From: DASZIT01 sp036264255
GTDB taxonomy: Bacteria; Actinomycetota; Acidimicrobiia; Acidimicrobiales; RAAP-2
NCBI GenBank assembly: GCA_036264255.1
Contig: DATARI010000069.1
Location: 1 to 17,040, forward strand
Length of the DNA: 17,040 bases
Reading direction: 5' to 3'
Below are positions 13,337 through 17,040 of this stretch, one piece after another. The translations under genes and the position numbers were made by a program. Below the pieces are notes generated by a model that was not told where the DNA came from, did no database searches, and worked only from the letters and a program-made list of their open reading frames with translations. The first letter of the stretch is position 1. Every line of letters begins with the position of its first letter.

Positions 13337-14512
13337 GTGGACTTCGACCTGTCTCCCGAACTGACCGCCCTCCAGGAAAGCGTGCGCCGCCTGGCCCAGG
13401 ACAAGATCAAGCCGCGGGCTCGGGAGATCGACACCACCAGCGAGTACCCCCAGGACGTCTTCGACGCCTTCCGTGACGCAGACTTGCTGGGCTTGTGCCT
13501 TCCCACCGAGCTGGGCGGCTCGGGGGCCGGGATCCTCGGCCTCACCATCGCCATCGAGGAGGTGGCCAAGTATTCCAACTCGGCGGCGCTGATGCTGCTG
13601 CTCACCCGGCTGCCGGTGGGCCCTGTCCTCATCGCCGGCAACGACGATCAGAAGAAGCGGTACCTGCCCGGGATCGCCACCGGGGAAGTGCGGGCCGCCT
13701 TCGGACTGTCCGAGGTCCAGGCCGGGAGCGATGTGGCCGGCATGCGGACCAAGGCCGTCCCCGACCCCGACGGATCCGGCGGCTGGATCCTCTCCGGCAC
13801 CAAGTGCTGGATGTCCGGAGTCCGGGAGGCCGACTGGTACACGGTGTTCGCCAAGACCGGCGACCCGTCCTCCCGCCAGCACGATTCGATCACCGCCTTC
13901 ATCGTGGAGCGCAACTGGGAAGGCGTCTCGGTCGGTCGGACCGACCACAAGATGGGTGTCCACGGGGTGGACACCGGAGAACTGGTGCTCGACAGCGTCA
14001 GGGTCCCGGCCGAGAACGTGATCGGTGAGGTGGGTGGCTTCCGGCTGGCCATGCTCGGCCTCAACGCCATGCGGCCGATCGTGGCGGCCCGGGGGATCGG
14101 GCTGGCCGAGGGCGCCCTCATGTACGCCACCGACTACGTGCAGCAGCGTGAGGCCTTCGGTGGGGTGATCGCCGACTTCCAGGGGATCCAGTGGGAGATC
14201 GCCAAGGTGGCGGTGGACATCGAAGCGGCCCGGTTGCTGACCTACCGGTCCGCCTGGCTGGCCGACCAGGGCAAGTTCACCAAGGAGTACGTGCCGTTCC
14301 TGTCCATGGCCAAGTACTACGCCACCGAGCTGGCGGTGCGGGCCTCCGGCCTCGCCGTGCAGTTGCTGGGGGCGGCCGGCTACATGGAGGACCATCCGAC
14401 CGAGCTCTGGTATCGCGACGCCCGTCAGCTGACCATCGTGGAAGGGACCTCCCAGGTGCAACTGGGGCTGATCGCCCGGGGCGTGTTGGCCCATGACCTG
14501 TGGTGGGACTGA
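13337..14512 (+). CDS. Acyl-CoA dehydrogenase
   Basis: A 391-aa FAD enzyme of the acyl-CoA dehydrogenase family that introduces a 2,3 double bond into an acyl-CoA, passing electrons to electron-transfer flavoprotein. The helical N-terminal domain (DFDLSPELTALQESVRRLAQ) leads to the flavin-contact region FGLSEVQAGSD and WMSGVREADWY. The C-terminal domain has YVQQREAFGGVIADFQGIQW and VEGTSQVQLGLIARGVL, where Glu369 aligns with the catalytic base of medium-chain enzymes. Translation begins at GTG 13337. Chain-length or branched-chain preference cannot be read from sequence. It is immediately followed by, and may overlap, trpD, so the two are transcribed together although no metabolic link is obvious. 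Confidence 0.95.
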   Translation: MDFDLSPELTALQESVRRLAQDKIKPRAREIDTTSEYPQDVFDAFRDADLLGLCLPTELGGSGAGILGLTIAIEEVAKYSNSAALMLLLTRLPVGPVLIAGNDDQKKRYLPGIATGEVRAAFGLSEVQAGSDVAGMRTKAVPDPDGSGGWILSGTKCWMSGVREADWYTVFAKTGDPSSRQHDSITAFIVERNWEGVSVGRTDHKMGVHGVDTGELVLDSVRVPAENVIGEVGGFRLAMLGLNAMRPIVAARGIGLAEGALMYATDYVQQREAFGGVIADFQGIQWEIAKVAVDIEAARLLTYRSAWLADQGKFTKEYVPFLSMAKYYATELAVRASGLAVQLLGAAGYMEDHPTELWYRDARQLTIVEGTSQVQLGLIARGVLAHDLWWD

Positions 14513-14514
14513 CG

Positions 14515-15597
14515 GTGCCGGTGGACTTCGAGGATCTGGGCGGCTGGCCCGGCGTCCTCACCCGCCTGCTGGCCGGGACGTCGCTCACCGCCGACGAGGC
14601 CGAAGCGGTGCTCGGCAAGGTGTGGTCGGGTGAGGCCGCCCCGACCCAGATAGCCGCCCTCCTGATCGCCCTGCGGGCCAAGGGGGAGTCGGTGGAGGAG
14701 ATGACCGGCTTCGTGCGGGCCATGGTCTCCCTGGGGGTGCCCTTGCCCCTCCCGGCGGGGGTCGACGTCATCGATACCTGCGGCACCGGCGGTGACCGGC
14801 TGCGCAGCATCAACGTCTCCACCATCGCCGCGCTGGTGGTGGCGGCCACCGGGGCCAAGGTGTGCAAGCACGGCGGCCGGGCGTCATCGTCGGCGGTGGG
14901 GGCGGCCGATGTCCTCGAAGCCCTCGGAGTGGTGGCCGACCTCGGCCCCGAGGGGGTGGTCCGCTGCATCGACGAGGTGGGGATGGGATTCTGTTTCGCC
15001 CCCCGGTTCCATCCGGCCATGCGCTACGCCGGGCCGGTCCGCCAGGAGCTGGGCATCCCCACCGTCTTCAATTTCCTCGGGCCGCTGGCCAATCCGGGGC
15101 GGGCGCGCTACCAGGTGGTGGGGGTCAGCGACCGCTCGATGGCCGACAAGATGCTCGGCGTTCTGGCCGCCAACCAGGCGGAGCGGGCCATGATCGTCTA
15201 CGGGGACGACGGCCTCGACGAGCTGAGCACCACCGGACCTTCCACCGTCCACGAGCTGCGGCGGAACCTGACCGGCAGTGGCACCGAGTACGAGATGAGC
15301 ACCTTCCGGGTCGACCCGGCGGAGCTGGGCTTCGCCCCGGCCTCCCTCGACGACCTGCGGGGCGGGGACGCCTCGGTCAACGCCGAGGCCATCCGCAGGG
15401 TGGTGGCCGGGGACCCGTCACCCCATCGGGACATCGCGGTGCTGAATGCCGCCGCCGCCCTGGTGGTGATCGGGCAGGCCCCCGACTTCCCGAGCGGGGT
15501 GGCCCTCGCCTGCACGGTGATCGACGATGGCCGCGCCGCCCAGGTGCTCGACGCGCTGGTGCGGGTCACCCAGGAGGCGGCCGCCACCGAGGGGTGA
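14515..15597 (+). CDS. trpD: Anthranilate phosphoribosyltransferase
   Basis: TrpD joins anthranilate to PRPP in the second committed step of tryptophan synthesis. With the GTG 14515 start the protein has 360 aa. The PRPP/Mg loop is DTCGTGGD (87-94), followed by NVST (100-103) and the KHGGRASSSAVGAADVLE segment (118-135). Further conserved parts are NFLGPLANP and GLDELSTTGPSTVHEL. The usual KHGNR motif reads KHGGR here, so the Asn that contacts anthranilate in characterised enzymes is Gly121. GTG 14500 also opens the frame and would overlap the acyl-CoA dehydrogenase by 13 bp; 14515 is preferred because GGTGGG lies at a better distance and homology starts near GWPGVLTRLLAG. No other trp gene is nearby, so it is detached from any trp operon. 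Confidence 0.93.
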   Translation: MPVDFEDLGGWPGVLTRLLAGTSLTADEAEAVLGKVWSGEAAPTQIAALLIALRAKGESVEEMTGFVRAMVSLGVPLPLPAGVDVIDTCGTGGDRLRSINVSTIAALVVAATGAKVCKHGGRASSSAVGAADVLEALGVVADLGPEGVVRCIDEVGMGFCFAPRFHPAMRYAGPVRQELGIPTVFNFLGPLANPGRARYQVVGVSDRSMADKMLGVLAANQAERAMIVYGDDGLDELSTTGPSTVHELRRNLTGSGTEYEMSTFRVDPAELGFAPASLDDLRGGDASVNAEAIRRVVAGDPSPHRDIAVLNAAAALVVIGQAPDFPSGVALACTVIDDGRAAQVLDALVRVTQEAAATEG

Positions 15598-15627
15598 CCT
15601 CGTGAGGTGAGGGGTGAGGGGTGAGAG
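15594..15627 (+). repeat. Short GGGGTGA-type direct repeats
   Basis: Around and after the trpD stop codon the heptamer GGGGTGA or a close variant recurs about four times in 35 bp. This may be replication slippage in GC-rich spacer DNA; no function is evident. Confidence 0.4.
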
Positions 15628-15646
15628 TGCGAAGCCCACAGCGAAC

Positions 15647-15682
15647 GGCGGGGGTCGCCTCCGTTCGGAGGACGCCCCCGCC
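15647..15682. terminator. Strong GC-rich hairpin between trpD and the substrate-binding protein gene
   Basis: An 8-bp stem GGCGGGGG/CCCCCGCC (15647-15654 with 15675-15682), a 3-nt internal loop on each side, and a 6-bp stem CCTCCG/CGGAGG form a long hairpin. It lies 50 bp after trpD and 58 bp past the stop of the convergent gene, so it is well placed as a bidirectional terminator. No T-tract follows. Confidence 0.55.
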
Positions 15683-15740
15683 GCCCGAGGTGGCGAGTAC
15701 GACCGGCGCAGCCGTCGTGGCTACGACCGGTGCCGGCCGG

Positions 15741-17040
15741 TTACGAGATGTTGAGCATCGAAGCCGGTGGCGGCGTGGTCGGACCGGTGTAGGTCTTGAT
15801 CGGACCGTTGATGGTCGTCGTCAAGACCGGGCCCATGGTGGTCGCCGCCCCATTGTTGATGGTGACCAACTGGGCCCCCGAGTACCCGAAGTGAACGCTC
15901 TTGGTATAGGTGAGCGGCACCAGACCCGCGGTCACGAATTTGGATCCGCTCGACTCGATGGCGGACACGATGCCGGCCCGGGTGAGGTTCGGGCCAGCCT
16001 TCTGGAGCGCCTGGATGAAGGTGTAGCCAAGAGCGACCCCGTATTCGGTGTTGCCGTCCAGCGGCGCCCCCGGGTCGTACTTGGTGAGGACCTTCTGGAT
16101 GGCCTGGATCCAGGCGTTGGAGGTGTCGGCCTCCGGCGGTGCGTAGGCATCCGAGATCATCCCGTTGAGGAGCGAGGCCCCGGCGGCACCCTTGGAGAAC
16201 GAGTTCAGCAGGGCGGCAACCGTCGGGGGATCAGAGCCCACGTTGGAGCTCACCCATTGGGGTGAGTACCCAATCGAGGCAGCGGGGAGCAGCGCCAGCG
16301 CAGTGGCGGCCGGCACCGTGGCCAGCGCGACCACCTGGGCACCGGCGGACTTCAACGCCGCGATCTGGTTGCTCATCGGGCCAGCCAGGGTGGCGGCGTC
16401 GTAGTTCTGCCGGGATACCACCGCGGTGGCCGGAAGCTCGGCGTCGAGACCCTTGATGAAGTCCTGACCGAACTCGTCAGCCTGGTAGAGATAGCCGACC
16501 TTCTGGCCGGCGAATTTCTGGTTGATGTACTGGCCGAGGATCTTCCCTTCCACCGTGTAGTTCGGCTGCCAGCCGAATGTCCAGGGACTGCTTGACTGCG
16601 ACCAGCAGTTGCAGCCCGATTCCACGAAGAGTTGGGGCACCTTGTTGGAGTTGAGGAAGCCCTCGACGGCCGCTTGGGTGGGCGTGCCCAGGGAACCGAC
16701 GTCGGCAAAGATGTTGTTCTGCTGGACCAGCTGCCGGGTGAGGGTGACCGTGTTGACCGGGTTGTAGGCGTCGTCTTTGATGATGTAGTTGATCTGACGC
16801 CCGTTGACGCCACCGTTGGCGTTAGCCCACTTGAAGACCGCGTTGGAAGCCGCGGCGATCTCGTCGTAGCCGGGGGCGGCCGGCCCTGTCAGCGGCGTGG
16901 TCGCCCCGATGGTGATGCTGGTAGCGGTCACCCCGGGCGCGGTTGCTCCGCCGTTGTTGGTGCTGGAACCGGCTGTGGTCGTCGTGCTGGAGCTGGAATT
17001 ACTGCTGCAGGCGGCGGCTATCAGCGCGGTGGCCAGGACC
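15741..17040 (-). CDS. ABC transporter substrate-binding lipoprotein, branched-chain amino acid (LivK) type (5' end cut)
   Basis: The solute receptor of a branched-chain-amino-acid-type ABC importer, anchored outside the membrane. The frame stays open to the right edge: reading inward from 17039 gives a hydrophobic segment, the lipobox IAAAC, and a Ser/Thr/Asn-rich tether, so the real start lies beyond the window. An internal GTG at 16931 is not the start. The mature part begins TSITIGATTPLTGPAAPGYD and continues with WANANGGVNGRQINYIIKDD and FADVGSLGTPTQAAVEGFLN, the hallmarks of type I periplasmic-binding folds (Peripla_BP_6). The ligand is unknown; members bind amino acids, amides, urea or aromatic acids. 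Permease and ATPase genes are not in the window. It converges on trpD. Confidence 0.92.
   Translation of the reverse strand, partial: VLATALIAAACSSNSSSSTTTTAGSSTNNGGATAPGVTATSITIGATTPLTGPAAPGYDEIAAASNAVFKWANANGGVNGRQINYIIKDDAYNPVNTVTLTRQLVQQNNIFADVGSLGTPTQAAVEGFLNSNKVPQLFVESGCNCWSQSSSPWTFGWQPNYTVEGKILGQYINQKFAGQKVGYLYQADEFGQDFIKGLDAELPATAVVSRQNYDAATLAGPMSNQIAALKSAGAQVVALATVPAATALALLPAASIGYSPQWVSSNVGSDPPTVAALLNSFSKGAAGASLLNGMISDAYAPPEADTSNAWIQAIQKVLTKYDPGAPLDGNTEYGVALGYTFIQALQKAGPNLTRAGIVSAIESSGSKFVTAGLVPLTYTKSVHFGYSGAQLVTINNGAATTMGPVLTTTINGPIKTYTGPTTPPPASMLNIS

Noticed and set aside
13208..14494. Open 428-codon frame on the minus strand opposite the acyl-CoA dehydrogenase gene
   Set aside because: It mirrors the strongly supported dehydrogenase and its composition (Gly/His/Val/Leu-rich, no motifs) is typical of an antisense frame in GC-rich DNA.

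Overview
The window is about 17 kb of GC-rich DNA (third codon positions are mostly G or C, and GTG starts are common). The gene content suits a chromosome of a high-GC actinobacterium: Ser/Thr-rich lipoproteins, an NlpC/P60 wall hydrolase with a coiled coil, a DUF2510 protein, a soluble P450, acyl-CoA dehydrogenase and TetR/ArsR regulators. An acidimicrobial-type lineage is plausible, but the sequence alone cannot fix this. No insertion sequence, prophage, CRISPR array or rRNA is visible.

Left part (1-4740): a secreted coiled-coil NlpC/P60 peptidoglycan hydrolase (minus strand, cut by the left edge) is divergent from a type-B carboxylesterase. A tRNA gene with anticodon UAA follows; its variable loop has only 5 nt, which is odd for a leucine tRNA. 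Next is an M23-family lipoprotein endopeptidase, then inverted repeats that may end its transcript.

Middle part (4798-9123): a small DUF2834-type membrane protein on the plus strand converges, with a 55-bp overlap, on a TetR regulator plus CrtI/PYROXD2-like FAD oxidoreductase pair on the minus strand. Nearly identical 14-bp perfect palindromes (TGTCAA-N2-TTGACA) lie over the -35 boxes of both the DUF2834 gene and the oxidoreductase gene. This suggests one TetR-controlled unit of three genes. Further along are Ohr (organic hydroperoxide reductase) and a translationally coupled ArsR-SRPBCC pair. A long imperfect palindrome covers the ArsR promoter.

Right part (9336-17040): a small helical hypothetical protein is divergent from a DUF2510 membrane protein. 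The DUF2510 gene is followed by a cupin and, 13 bp later, a cytochrome P450. The P450 gene converges on an aldo/keto reductase, with a 7-bp hairpin at the junction. An acyl-CoA dehydrogenase and trpD are packed end to end. Then comes a strong GC-rich hairpin and a convergent branched-chain-amino-acid-type ABC substrate-binding lipoprotein, whose 5' end runs off the right edge.

Several genes (tetR, the FAD oxidoreductase, arsR, the reductase, the acyl-CoA dehydrogenase, probably the DUF2510 gene) have a TAnnnT-like -10 element 6-8 nt before the start codon, the layout of leaderless mRNAs. The most distinctive signals are the paired TetR-type operators, the class-I-shaped tRNA(UAA), and the ArsR promoter/operator. 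None of the protein families is new.
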